Positions 26,738 through 41,214 of a stretch of DNA of 64,000 nucleotides are shown piece by piece; positions within the stretch are counted from its first letter, which is position 1, and each line of letters begins with the position of its first letter. Where the stretch lies: NCBI GenBank assembly GCA_964526675.1, contig CAZGLY010000013.1, positions 8,810 through 72,809 on the forward strand. Reading direction: 5' to 3'. A model generated the notes under the pieces. The model was not told the DNA's origin, did not search any database, and was given only the letters and a program-made list of their open reading frames with translations. Position numbers and translations under genes: made by a program. Source of the stretch: CAZADA01 sp964526675. GTDB lineage: Bacteria > Pseudomonadota > Alphaproteobacteria > Caulobacterales > Maricaulaceae.

Positions 26738-29035
26738 TCACGGCGCCAGGCGACGGCGGAAAAAGTCAAGATACGTGGCGGCCATGTGTTCGCGCGCGCC
26801 GTACAACCCGTGGCGTTCGCCGGGATAGACCGCCGTTTCAAAGACCACGCCGGCGTCTTGCAACGCTTTGAACAGGCGTGTCGAATGATCGAACACAACA
26901 TTGTCGTCCGCCATGCCGTGCATGACGAGTAAGGGGCGCTTCAGACCCTCAAGTCCCGCGAGGGCGGCGGAGGCCGCGTAGCCGTCCGGATTGCCTTGGG
27001 GCGTGCCCAGATACCGTTCCGTGTACCCCGTATCGTAGAGCGCCCAGTCCGTAACCGGGGCGCCGGCCACGCCCGCGGCGAACGCCTCCGGCGCCGCAGC
27101 CATCAGCTTCAAGGTCATGTAGCCGCCATAGGACCAGCCAAAGACGCCCACACGCTCCGCGTCGACAAAGGGGAGCGACTTGAGGTGCGTCAGGCCGCGC
27201 AGTTGATCCGCCACTTCCACGTCGCCCAAACGGCCTTTGATCGGCGCTTCAAACGCAAGCCCACGGTTGGCCGAGCCGCGATTGTCGAGACGGAACACAA
27301 CAAAGCCGTTGTGGACCAGCATCTGATCGGTCAACCGGGTCCACCCGCGGGTGACCGTCTGGGCGTGGGGACCCCCATACACGGAGAGGATGGCCGGACA
27401 CGGCGCGTCTGCGCTGCAGCCTGACGGCGTGAGCACTTGGTAATGCAGCGGCGCGCCGTCTTCGCCTTCAAGCTCGCCAAAGTCCGGCGTCGCGTGTCTG
27501 GGCACATAGGGCGCGTAGGGATGGCTTTGATCCAACTGGTTTTCTTCGATCCATCGGATCAGCGTCCCATCGGCGTCGTAGAGGCCTGTTTGCGGCGGCT
27601 GGTTCGGGTTTGACGACACGCCGATAAAGCGCGTCGCGTCGCCGTTCATGGTCACCGACCATGTCGAGCCTGGCGTGGTGATGCGGGTCACGCCGGCGCC
27701 GTCGCGGCTGTAGGACACGCGATACAGGTGGGTTTCGAGCGGCGTGTCGGCGAAGCCTTCGAAGTAGGCGAGGCCCTTGTCCTCGTCCACGCCGACGAGC
27801 CGCTTCACCGCCCAATCACCACGGGTGACGGGCCGGATCAAATCCCCATCGGCGTCGTAGAGATACAGATGACGGTGACCGCTGCGCTCGGAACTCCAGA
27901 GGAGCGCGTCGCTCATCTTAAGCGGGCGCAGGTCGTTGTGCAGATTGATCCAGACGGGATTGTCGTCGGTGAACAACGCCGTCGCGCCGCCGGACGTCGG
28001 GTTGATCGCGAGCACGTCCAACCGGGTTTGATCACGGCTGAGCCGCTGCACCACGAGGGTTTCGCCCACGCCCTTGGTCATCCACGTCGCGCGGGCGAGA
28101 TAGACGTCGGTGTCCGCGCCGAGGTCCGCCTCGACCGTCGTGCCCGTCTCCATATCGCGCACGAACATCCGCACGATGGCGTTGGCCGCGCCGGCTCGGG
28201 GATACCGTTGCTCTTGAAGCGTGACGCCTTCCGCGCTGATCTCCGGCCGTTGAATGAGGGCCACGGGGCTCTCATCGACGCGCGTGTACGCGACATACCG
28301 GTCGGTGGGCGACCACCAATAGCCCGTGTGGCGGTCAAGCTCTTCCTGAGCCACAAACTCCGCGACGCCGAACGCGATCGCGCCCTCCGCCGTCGGCGAC
28401 AGCTGGAGTTCCGTGTTCTCGGCCGTGTCGTAGGCGTAGAGCGTGTTCTCGCGGACAAACGACGCGTAGCGGCCGCCTGGCGACACCCGCGCATCGATTT
28501 CATAGGCGGATGTGTCGGTGATCTGCCGCGGGGCGGGGGCGTTCGGACGCGCCTCAGCCAGATAGAGATCGCCGTCCAGCGGCACGAGTATGCGTTCGCC
28601 CGCTTCGTCCCACGAATACTCGACAACGCCGGCTTCGCGCACGCGCTGACGTTCCCGGCGGGCTTTTTCGGCTTCAGACAAGGTCGCGGGCGACGGCGCC
28701 AGCGTGTCGGCGTCCACGACCAGGACGGGCGCGCCGCCATCGACGGATGTGGTCCAGACATGCAAGCGGTTCGGGTCGTCCGACTTACCCTGCAGATAGG
28801 AGATTGATCGGCCGTCGGGCGCGAAACGCAGCCCGCGCGGCGTCGGCCCGTTCAGGCTCGGACCCGCGTCGATCCGATCGGGGGTCAGCCGGAGATCCTC
28901 CGGCGCCGCGTGCGCTGTTGGCGTGACGAGCATGCCGGCTCCTCCGAGGACTAGGGCGGCGAGCGCCGCCGCGCGTGCGGATGTCGCCGCGCCGCCGGTC
29001 GAGCGTCTGGGCGTCTTGAACTCGCGTGACATCAT
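26738..29035 (-). CDS. dipeptidyl-peptidase-IV-type S9 peptidase
   Basis: This 765-residue periplasmic peptidase has a long basic N-terminus and a signal sequence ending near AHA. The DPP4 signature is clear: AQEELDRHTGYWWSP and YTRVDESPV (the Glu motif that holds the substrate N-terminus). The catalytic Ser635 lies in GWSYGGYM, Asp in HGMADDNV and His in GERHGL. It should release X-Pro or X-Ala dipeptides. GAGGACCGAGGG precedes two adjacent ATGs (29035 and 29032). It starts 82 bp downstream of the pseudo-peptidase gene and ends 49 bp before the next S9 gene. Confidence 0.92.
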   Translation of the reverse strand: MMSREFKTPRRSTGGAATSARAAALAALVLGGAGMLVTPTAHAAPEDLRLTPDRIDAGPSLNGPTPRGLRFAPDGRSISYLQGKSDDPNRLHVWTTSVDGGAPVLVVDADTLAPSPATLSEAEKARRERQRVREAGVVEYSWDEAGERILVPLDGDLYLAEARPNAPAPRQITDTSAYEIDARVSPGGRYASFVRENTLYAYDTAENTELQLSPTAEGAIAFGVAEFVAQEELDRHTGYWWSPTDRYVAYTRVDESPVALIQRPEISAEGVTLQEQRYPRAGAANAIVRMFVRDMETGTTVEADLGADTDVYLARATWMTKGVGETLVVQRLSRDQTRLDVLAINPTSGGATALFTDDNPVWINLHNDLRPLKMSDALLWSSERSGHRHLYLYDADGDLIRPVTRGDWAVKRLVGVDEDKGLAYFEGFADTPLETHLYRVSYSRDGAGVTRITTPGSTWSVTMNGDATRFIGVSSNPNQPPQTGLYDADGTLIRWIEENQLDQSHPYAPYVPRHATPDFGELEGEDGAPLHYQVLTPSGCSADAPCPAILSVYGGPHAQTVTRGWTRLTDQMLVHNGFVVFRLDNRGSANRGLAFEAPIKGRLGDVEVADQLRGLTHLKSLPFVDAERVGVFGWSYGGYMTLKLMAAAPEAFAAGVAGAPVTDWALYDTGYTERYLGTPQGNPDGYAASAALAGLEGLKRPLLVMHGMADDNVVFDHSTRLFKALQDAGVVFETAVYPGERHGLYGAREHMAATYLDFFRRRLAP

Positions 29036-29117
29036 CCCTCGGTCCTCTCCCAACGCGTCGCCGGACAGTGGCGTCTTCCCCGCGTCAACGCAAACGTTCG
29101 CCGCCGTCGGCAAGCCG

Positions 29118-31244
29118 TTATTGCGTTGATGCGAGCGGGCGCGCCTCCAGCGGCAGGTCCGCCGTGTTCAGCGCTTGGGGATTGGTGATGATCCTCATCG
29201 ACGACCGCGCGATCGCCTCGCCGACGGGCGCGGCGCGCCCGCCGAGGCAACCGGCGAAAAACGCCTCGGACGCCGCCGCCAAGGCGCGGCGATTGAGTTG
29301 GTCCATGGGAAACACGGGCTCATCCGGAAACGCGGCGTAGGTGATGGGCGCGCCAGCGTCCGTTGCGGCGAGCGTGGCGGCTTCGCTGACCGGCGCCTGG
29401 CCCGACGGATCCGCCTCGCCATGGACGATGAACACCGGGCGGCGGATGTCGCCCGCGAACGCGGCAAGCGATCGGTTCGCTTGCGCGGCGCGCGCGGTCG
29501 GATCGCGCGGGTCGCCGATCATGTGCGTCAGCATGCTGGCGTAGGCCCTGTGATGGGGCGGCAGCTCCTCGACAAAGGCCGACACATCCGCGACGGGCGA
29601 GACTGCGTTTGCGCAGGCAAAGGTGTCTTGCGCGCCCGCGGTCGCCCCGAGCGCGGCGAGACCGCCCAAGCGCACCCCGAAGACGCCGATGCGGTCCGCT
29701 GGCGCGACGGACTTGGCCACGGCCCACGCCGCCGCTTCGGCCAGATCCTCCTGGACCGCGCCGCTCCAATCGCGATCGACCGCGTTGAGATGGGTTTTCC
29801 CAAAACCACGCGCGCCGCGCGCGTTCACCGCGAGCACCGCGTAACCGCGATCCGCGAAGAACGCGTCCAGTCGGCTAAAGCCGCTGCGGAACCGTTTCCA
29901 CGGTCCCTCCGGCGCCATGATGATCAATGGGGCGGGCGTGTCCGGGCGCCCGTCGCCGTTGGCGTCGACGCCCGCCGGCAGGGTCAGATGCGCGACAAGG
30001 TCGAAACCGCCCGCCGTCTTGATCACGACCGGCTTGCGGGTCGATCGGACGGACGCCGTCAGCTTCGGAGAGACTTGAAACAGCGGCGTCAGCGTTTGCG
30101 TCGGCCGGTCTAGGAGATGGTAGGTGCCCGGGTCGTCTTGGGAGCGTGTGAACACCGTCCAGACTTCATCATCCAACGTCCGGCTGGTGATCGCGACTTC
30201 GCCCGCAAACGTCCGCCGCAACAGGGCGAACGCGCTCGCTGTGTCGGTCGTCAACGGCGTCCAGTGCTCTTTGAGCCGATCGACTGCGAACGCGTCGGCT
30301 GTGCGTGTGGCCGGGTGGATCGTCACCGCATCGACATCGGCGCGGTCGTCGGCGCCCAAGATGGCGCGCTCCCCGCTGTCAACGTCATAGCGCACGAGCG
30401 CCGTGGTTTCCCGCCCGATGCTGTCGACCCCATAGACCACGCGTCCGCTGGCGTCGAAGCCGATCATGCGCGACAACGTGGCGTCTTCCGGCGACCAGCG
30501 CGCCAGCTCGCGCCAATCGTCAGCGCCGTGGCGGACATACGCGGCGCGCGCGCCCGTCTCGAGCGTGGCTTCCACCAGACGCACGTCAAGGCGCGCATCC
30601 GCGATGAAATTGTCGAGCTTCTTTTTGTTCCGCAGCACGCGGCGGCTGTCGCCAGTAACAATGTTGACCCGATGCACGTCCTTGACCGCGGGGTCGTAGT
30701 CGTTGGCGCTGATCAGCAGTTCGTCCGGATAATCGAAGCTGAGGCCCACGACGTCCGCGCTGACCGGCCGGTCGTCGCGAGCGACATCCGCGCTCGCCTC
30801 CGGCGTCAGGTCGACCACCGCGCCGCTGGTCACATCCACGCTGAACACCCGGTTCGTGTCCGTCGTGACGGTGTAAAGCCCGTAGATCACATGGGTGTTG
30901 TTCGCCGCCCACTGGTAGTATGATACCCCAGCCTCCGGCGTCGCGGCCACCGTGCGCGCCGCCTCCATGTCGCCGAGCGGCGCCGTCCACAGCGCGATGG
31001 TTTCACCCTGCGGCGCGAGCCAGGCGAGGGTTTGACCGTCGGGGGACACACGCGCCAACGTTCGGTCGGGGTCATCGAAGAAATACGATCGCGGGGTCAG
31101 CGCCTCCGAGGCAGCGTCCGCGGCTGACGGCGTTGCGCCCGGCGCCGCAGGATCGTCACGGCGTTCGCAAGCCGTCGCGATGACCGCAAGGGCGCATATG
31201 GCGGCGGCGAGACCGCCGCGCCCGCTGACACGTCCGACACTCAT
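29118..31244 (-). CDS. S9-like lipoprotein with degenerate catalytic triad (probable pseudo-peptidase)
   Basis: This 708-residue lipoprotein (lipobox ATAC) has the same architecture as the gene at 24664-26688: a propeller-like N-terminal part, then a hydrolase domain. The nucleophile motif reads GVRLGG, so the serine is replaced by Arg525. The FPDEGHG histidine motif has become FPDEPVF, placing Val644 at the His position. Asp612 (GEADPS) remains. The reading frame is intact over the whole length, including the conserved LGGRAAPVG tail, which argues for retained function without peptidase activity, perhaps in peptide binding. A decaying gene under weak selection is the alternative. AAAGGG abuts the ATG. 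Confidence 0.85.
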   Translation of the reverse strand: MSVGRVSGRGGLAAAICALAVIATACERRDDPAAPGATPSAADAASEALTPRSYFFDDPDRTLARVSPDGQTLAWLAPQGETIALWTAPLGDMEAARTVAATPEAGVSYYQWAANNTHVIYGLYTVTTDTNRVFSVDVTSGAVVDLTPEASADVARDDRPVSADVVGLSFDYPDELLISANDYDPAVKDVHRVNIVTGDSRRVLRNKKKLDNFIADARLDVRLVEATLETGARAAYVRHGADDWRELARWSPEDATLSRMIGFDASGRVVYGVDSIGRETTALVRYDVDSGERAILGADDRADVDAVTIHPATRTADAFAVDRLKEHWTPLTTDTASAFALLRRTFAGEVAITSRTLDDEVWTVFTRSQDDPGTYHLLDRPTQTLTPLFQVSPKLTASVRSTRKPVVIKTAGGFDLVAHLTLPAGVDANGDGRPDTPAPLIIMAPEGPWKRFRSGFSRLDAFFADRGYAVLAVNARGARGFGKTHLNAVDRDWSGAVQEDLAEAAAWAVAKSVAPADRIGVFGVRLGGLAALGATAGAQDTFACANAVSPVADVSAFVEELPPHHRAYASMLTHMIGDPRDPTARAAQANRSLAAFAGDIRRPVFIVHGEADPSGQAPVSEAATLAATDAGAPITYAAFPDEPVFPMDQLNRRALAAASEAFFAGCLGGRAAPVGEAIARSSMRIITNPQALNTADLPLEARPLASTQ

Positions 31245-31412
31245 CCCTTTATGTGATAGGCGGCGTTTGCTGTGAACTCAAGTGACGTTCCGGCAATGGA
31301 GACGCCAAGGGCGCGTCGGCGCCGCGGCTCGCCATTGGCTTGGATTGGGGCGCGACGCTCGCTACAACCACAGGCTCGTTTGCGAGGGTCCGTTTCGCCG
31401 GAGGTCGTGGCC

Positions 31413-33077
<1,665 letters not shown>

Positions 33078-33084
33078 CCGCCGT

Positions 33085-33117
33085 TTGGGGACGCGGCCCC
33101 AAGGGCGCGTCCCCCAA
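33085..33117 (+). terminator. strong hairpin between convergent ettA and mlaC
   Basis: TTGGGGACGCG (33085-33095) pairs with CGCGTCCCCCAA (33106-33117), with a single bulged C and a 10-base loop. It lies 8 bp after the ettA stop and 15 bp from the convergent mlaC stop, so it can serve both. No T tract is present. Confidence 0.55.
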
Positions 33118-33131
33118 TGCGCGGCGCTCGT

Positions 33132-33854
33132 TTAGAGGTTTGTGTCGAAGCCCAGAACCCGGCGCTGTTCGCCAAGGGCTTTCGGCCGGAGGTCATCCGC
33201 CTTCGCGACATAGACGTCCGACAAGGCGGCGATGTTGCCGCGGGCGTCGGCCAGCTCCTCGGCCATGACGGTCTCTTGCTCTGTTAAAAGCGACAGACCG
33301 CGGGCCTCGACGTCGAAGATGCGCAGGCCGCCATTGCGCCCGATCACATCCCAAGCGACTTCGATTTCCTCGTCGTCCTCACCGCCGCGCACCAACGTCT
33401 TCACGATCGAGAAGCTGTCGTAACGCCGCTGACGCGTCGCGTCCAAATCCTCCGAACCAAGGACTTGGAAGTCGGCGACGCGATAAACGGACAAATACGA
33501 CTCATATGTCAGCAGCAGGTATTCTTCATAGACGGGCACGAAGGCCTGAAAGTCCGCGTCGAGCGCCTCTTGATCGTCATAGTGCGGATTGCGGCGCGCG
33601 TTGAGATACCGCTTGATCGCCGCGCGGGCGATCAACTCCGTGTCGATCGTCGTGCTGATGACGTCGCGCAGCTGGTCTTGACGGGCCTCCGACGACAGCG
33701 CGTCATCGTTGATGATGCTGAGAACCCTCTGGGCGCGATCGTTGACGAACGCCTCCGCCGCTTCATCCGCTTGCGCGCGCCAGCTCAGCGCCAACGCCGC
33801 CACAAGCACCACCGCCATGCGAAGGAGCGAGGGGAAATCACGAGAAGCCGTCAT
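33132..33854 (-). CDS. mlaC: MlaC-type phospholipid-binding periplasmic protein
   Basis: This 240-residue protein has a signal peptide ending near AQA. RDVISTTIDTELIARAAIKRYLN, EYLLLTYESYLSVYR and VAWDVIGRNGGLRIFDVEARGLSLLTEQ follow the MlaC/Ttg2D family pattern. MlaC ferries phospholipids between outer-membrane MlaA and the inner-membrane MlaFEDB transporter, keeping the outer leaflet free of phospholipid. It lies 99 bp downstream of mlaA on the same strand. mlaFED are not in the window. Confidence 0.9.
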   Translation of the reverse strand: MTASRDFPSLLRMAVVLVAALALSWRAQADEAAEAFVNDRAQRVLSIINDDALSSEARQDQLRDVISTTIDTELIARAAIKRYLNARRNPHYDDQEALDADFQAFVPVYEEYLLLTYESYLSVYRVADFQVLGSEDLDATRQRRYDSFSIVKTLVRGGEDDEEIEVAWDVIGRNGGLRIFDVEARGLSLLTEQETVMAEELADARGNIAALSDVYVAKADDLRPKALGEQRRVLGFDTNL

Positions 33855-33953
33855 AGGACCTGTCCTGGTTGGCCACGGCGCGTCGCCGTCGCGGATGGTG
33901 GGTGCGGCCCGGGCTTCGTCGGTGGTGATCGAGGCCGCGCCGGTGGTGTCGCT

Positions 33954-34814
33954 CTAAAAGTCTAGATCAGGCGCCTCTTCCTGTTCGCGGCGGCCATTGG
34001 CGATCGCGACCGCGCGCGATTGGTAATAGAGCGTCCGCGCCCGCAAATAGGGATCGTCGCTGCGTTTGGTCACCTCGAACACGGGGTCCAAGCGGTGACG
34101 GATGTCGATGATGTCGGCGGCGTTGCGCGACGCGTTCAAGATGTCGTCGCCGCGGAAGCTGTAGAGGCCGTCGCCCGGGAAGGTGGCGTAGGTTAGCGGA
34201 TCGAGCGCTGTGTCCACCACGCGGCCGAAGGCGTCGCGCATCGTCGCCGGGCCCAAGAACGGCAACATCAGATACGGCCCGTTGCCGACGCCATAGGAAC
34301 CCAACGTTTGGCCGAAGTCCTCATCATGCTTGGGGAGGTCGGCGACGTTGTCCGCGAAATCGTAAATCCCCCCGACGCCCAGCGTGGTGTTCAGCGTAAA
34401 GCGGCTGAACGTCACGCCCGCGCGTCGCCATTCGCCCTGCAGCAAGTCGTTGGTGAGCCAGACCGGCGTTTTCAAATTGTCGACGATCGAGCGTACGCTG
34501 TCGCGCGCGAACTGCGGCAGCACCCACCCATAGACCTCGGAGATCGGTTCGAGGAAGAATCGGTCGACCCCGGCGTTGAAGCTGTACACGCGCCGGTTAA
34601 ATCCCTCGAACGGGTCGCGAATCGCCGGCCCGTCGTCAAAGGCGTCGAGATCGAAATCGGAGCTGCGGCCTGCTTGGTCAGCCGATGACGCGTCCGGGGG
34701 ACGCGAGGCGTTCGTCGTGTCGGCGTCCGCACGGCCGTTCGCGCAGCCGCTCAGCGCCACGGACGTCAGTGCGCCCACCATCATCGCGGCGATCAAAAAG
34801 CGTCTCGCCTGCAT
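33954..34814 (-). CDS. mlaA: MlaA/VacJ outer-membrane lipoprotein
   Basis: This 286-residue lipoprotein has lipobox LSGC and the VacJ signatures DPFEGFNRRVYSFNAGVDRFFL, LKTPVWLTNDLLQGEW, FSRFTLNTTLGVGGIYDFA and EDFGQTLGSYGVGNGPYLMLPFLGP. MlaA extracts mislocalised phospholipid from the outer leaflet and passes it to MlaC, encoded next. GAGGGGACAG precedes ATG 34814. An Asp-rich stretch follows the lipid anchor. Confidence 0.95.
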   Translation of the reverse strand: MQARRFLIAAMMVGALTSVALSGCANGRADADTTNASRPPDASSADQAGRSSDFDLDAFDDGPAIRDPFEGFNRRVYSFNAGVDRFFLEPISEVYGWVLPQFARDSVRSIVDNLKTPVWLTNDLLQGEWRRAGVTFSRFTLNTTLGVGGIYDFADNVADLPKHDEDFGQTLGSYGVGNGPYLMLPFLGPATMRDAFGRVVDTALDPLTYATFPGDGLYSFRGDDILNASRNAADIIDIRHRLDPVFEVTKRSDDPYLRARTLYYQSRAVAIANGRREQEEAPDLDF

Positions 34815-34986
34815 ACCTGTCCCCTCTGTGGTGGGCGCGATCGGACGAGCGCGCGTTTCACCGAGCGGCCGCACCGCCGCCTCTGCGTATATAGGCGTGC
34901 GTCCGCCCGTTCGTGAAGGTTTTGATCATTCTCACTGTTAAATGCGCCACGTCGCGAAATCCGGTGGTCAGGCTTCGCGTGGTCGT

Positions 34987-35002
34987 ATAAACATATCTTT
35001 AT
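34987..35002. promoter_or_regulatory. SahR-like palindromic operator overlapping the start codon
   Basis: ATAAACATATCTTTAT is a 16-bp palindrome with one imperfect pair (C/C at the sixth position of each arm). Its last two bases are the first two of the ATG at 35001. The TATAAA inside it could be the -10 element, placing transcription start at or next to the ATG. It resembles the AT-rich ATAAAG-N-CTTTAT type motif described for the ArsR-family regulator SahR of methionine metabolism; I recall this motif only approximately. Autoregulation of the operon is the likely role. Confidence 0.6.
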
Positions 35003-36038
35003 GTCTGACTTCGTTCCCTCTGGTCTCGACCGCGTTGTGGCGGTGCTGCGCGCGGTGGGCGAGCCGACGCGACTGCGCATTGTCGCGTTGCTGACGCAGG
35101 GTGAACTGACGGTGAGCGAATTTGTCAGCATTCTTGGCCAGAGCCAGCCGCGGGTGAGCCGGCATCTGAAAATGCTGGCTGAGGCCGGGGTGGTGGAGCG
35201 ACTGCCGGAAGGGGCGTGGGCGTTCTATCGCCTTGCCGAGCCCGGCGAACCGGCCCGCGCCGTTGTCGAGGCGGCGCTCGCGGCGTTGCCCGCGGGGGAG
35301 CGGTCCCTCAAGCGGGATCGCGACCAGCTGGCGCTGGTTGCGGCGGATCGCAACGCGGCGGCGGCGGCGTACTTCGCCGCGGTCGCGCCGGACTGGGATC
35401 GGATCCGCGCTCTGCACCTGGATGAAGATGTTGTGGAGGACGCGGTGCGCGCCGCCGCCGGACCCGGGCCGTTCCCGGTCATGATCGATGTCGGAACCGG
35501 TTCGGGACGGATGCTGCAGGTGTTCGCCGACCAGGTGCGGCGCGGGGTGGGCGTCGATCTGTCTCACGAAATGTTGACCATCGCGCGCGCCAATCTGCGG
35601 CGCGCCGGCCTCGCCCAATGCTCGGTCCGCCACGGCGATCTCTACGCGCTGCCCTTTGACGACGACACGGCGGACCTCATGACCGTGCATCAGGTGTTGC
35701 ATTACCTTGACGCGCCAGCGCGCGCGATCGCGGAAGCCGCGCGGGTGCTGGCGCCGGGCGGACGGCTGATCCTGGTTGATTTTGCCCCGCATGCGCTTGA
35801 GTTCCTGCGCACGGATCACGCGCATCGGCGGTTGGGGTTCACCGACGCGGACATTCTCGAATGGTGCGCGGCGGCGGGCTTGCACGTGGAGCCGCCGGGA
35901 GCGCTGGGCGAAAACGCCGTGCGCGAAGGCGAAGCCCTGACGGTGAAGGTCTGGTGTGCGGTGTCGCCGTCGCGCCGGACCCGCCGCGATGCGGCGCCGC
36001 ACGATTCACAATTGACCATCAACGGAGACGCAGCATGA
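35001..36038 (+). CDS. ArsR-family regulator fused to SAM-dependent methyltransferase (SahR-like)
   Basis: This 345-residue protein has an N-terminal ArsR winged helix (RAVGEPTRLRIVALL, recognition helix QSQPRVSRHLKMLAEAG) and a C-terminal class I methyltransferase fold with motif I MIDVGTGSGRML and the later GGRLILVDFAP. The methyltransferase part probably senses S-adenosylhomocysteine or SAM rather than catalysing; this follows work on SahR-type regulators and is inference here. No ribosome-binding site precedes ATG 35001, which suggests leaderless translation. Its ATGA end overlaps metF, tying regulator and enzymes into one operon. Confidence 0.88.
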   Translation: MSDFVPSGLDRVVAVLRAVGEPTRLRIVALLTQGELTVSEFVSILGQSQPRVSRHLKMLAEAGVVERLPEGAWAFYRLAEPGEPARAVVEAALAALPAGERSLKRDRDQLALVAADRNAAAAAYFAAVAPDWDRIRALHLDEDVVEDAVRAAAGPGPFPVMIDVGTGSGRMLQVFADQVRRGVGVDLSHEMLTIARANLRRAGLAQCSVRHGDLYALPFDDDTADLMTVHQVLHYLDAPARAIAEAARVLAPGGRLILVDFAPHALEFLRTDHAHRRLGFTDADILEWCAAAGLHVEPPGALGENAVREGEALTVKVWCAVSPSRRTRRDAAPHDSQLTINGDAA

Positions 36039-36913
36039 CAGCGCCGCGCCGCAATCTGACGGTGTCGTTCGAGTTCTTTCCGCCGAAGACCGCGGAGATG
36101 GAAGACCGGCTCTGGGACACGATCACCAAGCTGTCGTCGCTGAACCCGCACTTTGTGTCGGTGACCTACGGCGCCGGCGGATCGACGCGGGAGCGCACCC
36201 ACCGCACGGTCACGCGGATCGCCACGGACACGGACCTGAAGCCGGCGGCTCATTTGACGTGCGTGAGCGCCACGCGCGCCGAAATCGACGAGGTTATTCG
36301 CGGCTATCAAGCGGTGGGCGTTGGCCACATCGTCGCCCTGCGCGGGGATCCGCCGGAGGGGATTGGCGAGCGCTACACCCCGCACCCGGAGGGCTACGTC
36401 AACGCGGCGGACTTGACGGCGGGCATTCGCGCGATCGGCGACTTTGAAGTGTCAGTCGGGTGTTATCCCGAAAAGCACCCCGAGAGCGCCAGCTTTGACG
36501 CCGATCTCGACTTGCTTAAGCAGAAGATTGACGCGGGCGCCACGCGCGCCATCACCCAGTTCTTCTTCGAGCCGGATGCGTTTTTTCGCTATCGTGATCG
36601 CGCCGCGGCCGCGGGGGTGGCGATCCCGATCGTGCCCGGCGTGATGCTCCAGCCCAACTTCAAAGGTCTCGCCCGGATGGCGGGATTGTGCGGCGCCACG
36701 CTTCCGCCCTGGTTGCATGAACGCTTCGAGGGATTGGAGAACGACGCGGACACGCGCGAGCTGATCGCCGCGCAGACGGCCGCTGAGCTCTGCACGGCGC
36801 TGGCGGACGGCGGCGTGGAGCATTTCCATTTCTACACGCTCAATCGGCCGGGTTTGGCGTTCGCCACCTGTCGGCTGCTCGGCGTGCATTCGGATGAGCA
36901 GGCCGCCGCCTAG
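36035..36913 (+). CDS. metF: methylenetetrahydrofolate reductase
   Basis: This 292-residue flavoenzyme reduces 5,10-methylene-THF to 5-methyl-THF, the methyl donor for MetH. VSFEFFPPKT with the catalytic Glu, VTYGAGGSTRERT, HIVALRGDPP, CYPEKHPES and TQFFFEPDAFFRY are diagnostic. The start overlaps the stop of the ArsR-methyltransferase gene by four bases. The next gene, the homocysteine-methyltransferase half of MetH, follows after 25 bp. Confidence 0.96.
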   Translation: MTAPRRNLTVSFEFFPPKTAEMEDRLWDTITKLSSLNPHFVSVTYGAGGSTRERTHRTVTRIATDTDLKPAAHLTCVSATRAEIDEVIRGYQAVGVGHIVALRGDPPEGIGERYTPHPEGYVNAADLTAGIRAIGDFEVSVGCYPEKHPESASFDADLDLLKQKIDAGATRAITQFFFEPDAFFRYRDRAAAAGVAIPIVPGVMLQPNFKGLARMAGLCGATLPPWLHERFEGLENDADTRELIAAQTAAELCTALADGGVEHFHFYTLNRPGLAFATCRLLGVHSDEQAAA

Positions 36914-36938
36914 GGGCGGCGCGTGGGAGGAGACGCTC

Positions 36939-37994
<1,056 letters not shown>

Positions 37995-38061
37995 GCGACG
38001 ACCCAGCCGCAAGCGCTGACGCCGCAGAATTGTGTCGAACACTTGAGTTGGGGGCTTCGTC

Positions 38062-40752
<2,691 letters not shown>

Positions 40753-40773
40753 CCGGGGCCTGAGCCGCAATCC

Positions 40774-41214
40774 TCAGCGGGACTTCAGCGGTCCGAAGCG
40801 CGAGAGGATGAGCCAGAAGGCGATCGTCCAGCCGATAATGAGCGTCCATGCGGTCGCGGACTGCAGGGTAATCTCGCCATATCCCGCGTCCTCCATAAGG
40901 CCGGCCATGATGCCGGCGCAGATAAACCCCACGAACGGCGCGAGGGCGAGGCGCGCGACCGCGCTCAATCGGTCCGCCATGACGCCGCGCGGGGTGTCAG
41001 TGGCGGGCGACATGCGCGCCGGGGAGGGCCGCGGGGCCGCCCCTGCGGATGGCGGGAACGACGGAGCCGGCGCCGATTGGGAACGCTTGGCCGTGTTCGG
41101 CGACGGGGGCGCGCCATCGCCGCCGTGTGACCGGCGCGCCCGCCAAAAGCGCAGCCCCTCTAAGATGCCAGCCACAATGAGCCCGGCGATCACTTGCTCA
41201 ACAATGCCGTTCAC
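40774..41214 (-). CDS. small two-transmembrane protein of unknown function
   Basis: This 146-residue protein has one hydrophobic segment at the N-terminus (IVEQVIAGLIVAGILEGLRFW), a Pro/Ser-rich basic middle, and a C-terminal pair of hydrophobic stretches (LALAPFVGFICAGIMAGL and ATAWTLIIGWTIAFWLIL). The start GTG 41214 is chosen because AGGGGAC lies seven bases upstream; ATG 41262 is possible but lacks such a site. No family is recognised. It is convergent with metH, with only 21 bp between the stops. Confidence 0.6.
   Translation of the reverse strand: MNGIVEQVIAGLIVAGILEGLRFWRARRSHGGDGAPPSPNTAKRSQSAPAPSFPPSAGAAPRPSPARMSPATDTPRGVMADRLSAVARLALAPFVGFICAGIMAGLMEDAGYGEITLQSATAWTLIIGWTIAFWLILSRFGPLKSR

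Noticed and set aside
34815..35000. Possible SAM or SAH riboswitch upstream of the methionine operon
   Set aside because: The region is short, shows no conserved riboswitch core that I can recognise, and the palindrome at the ATG explains regulation by the encoded ArsR-type protein better.
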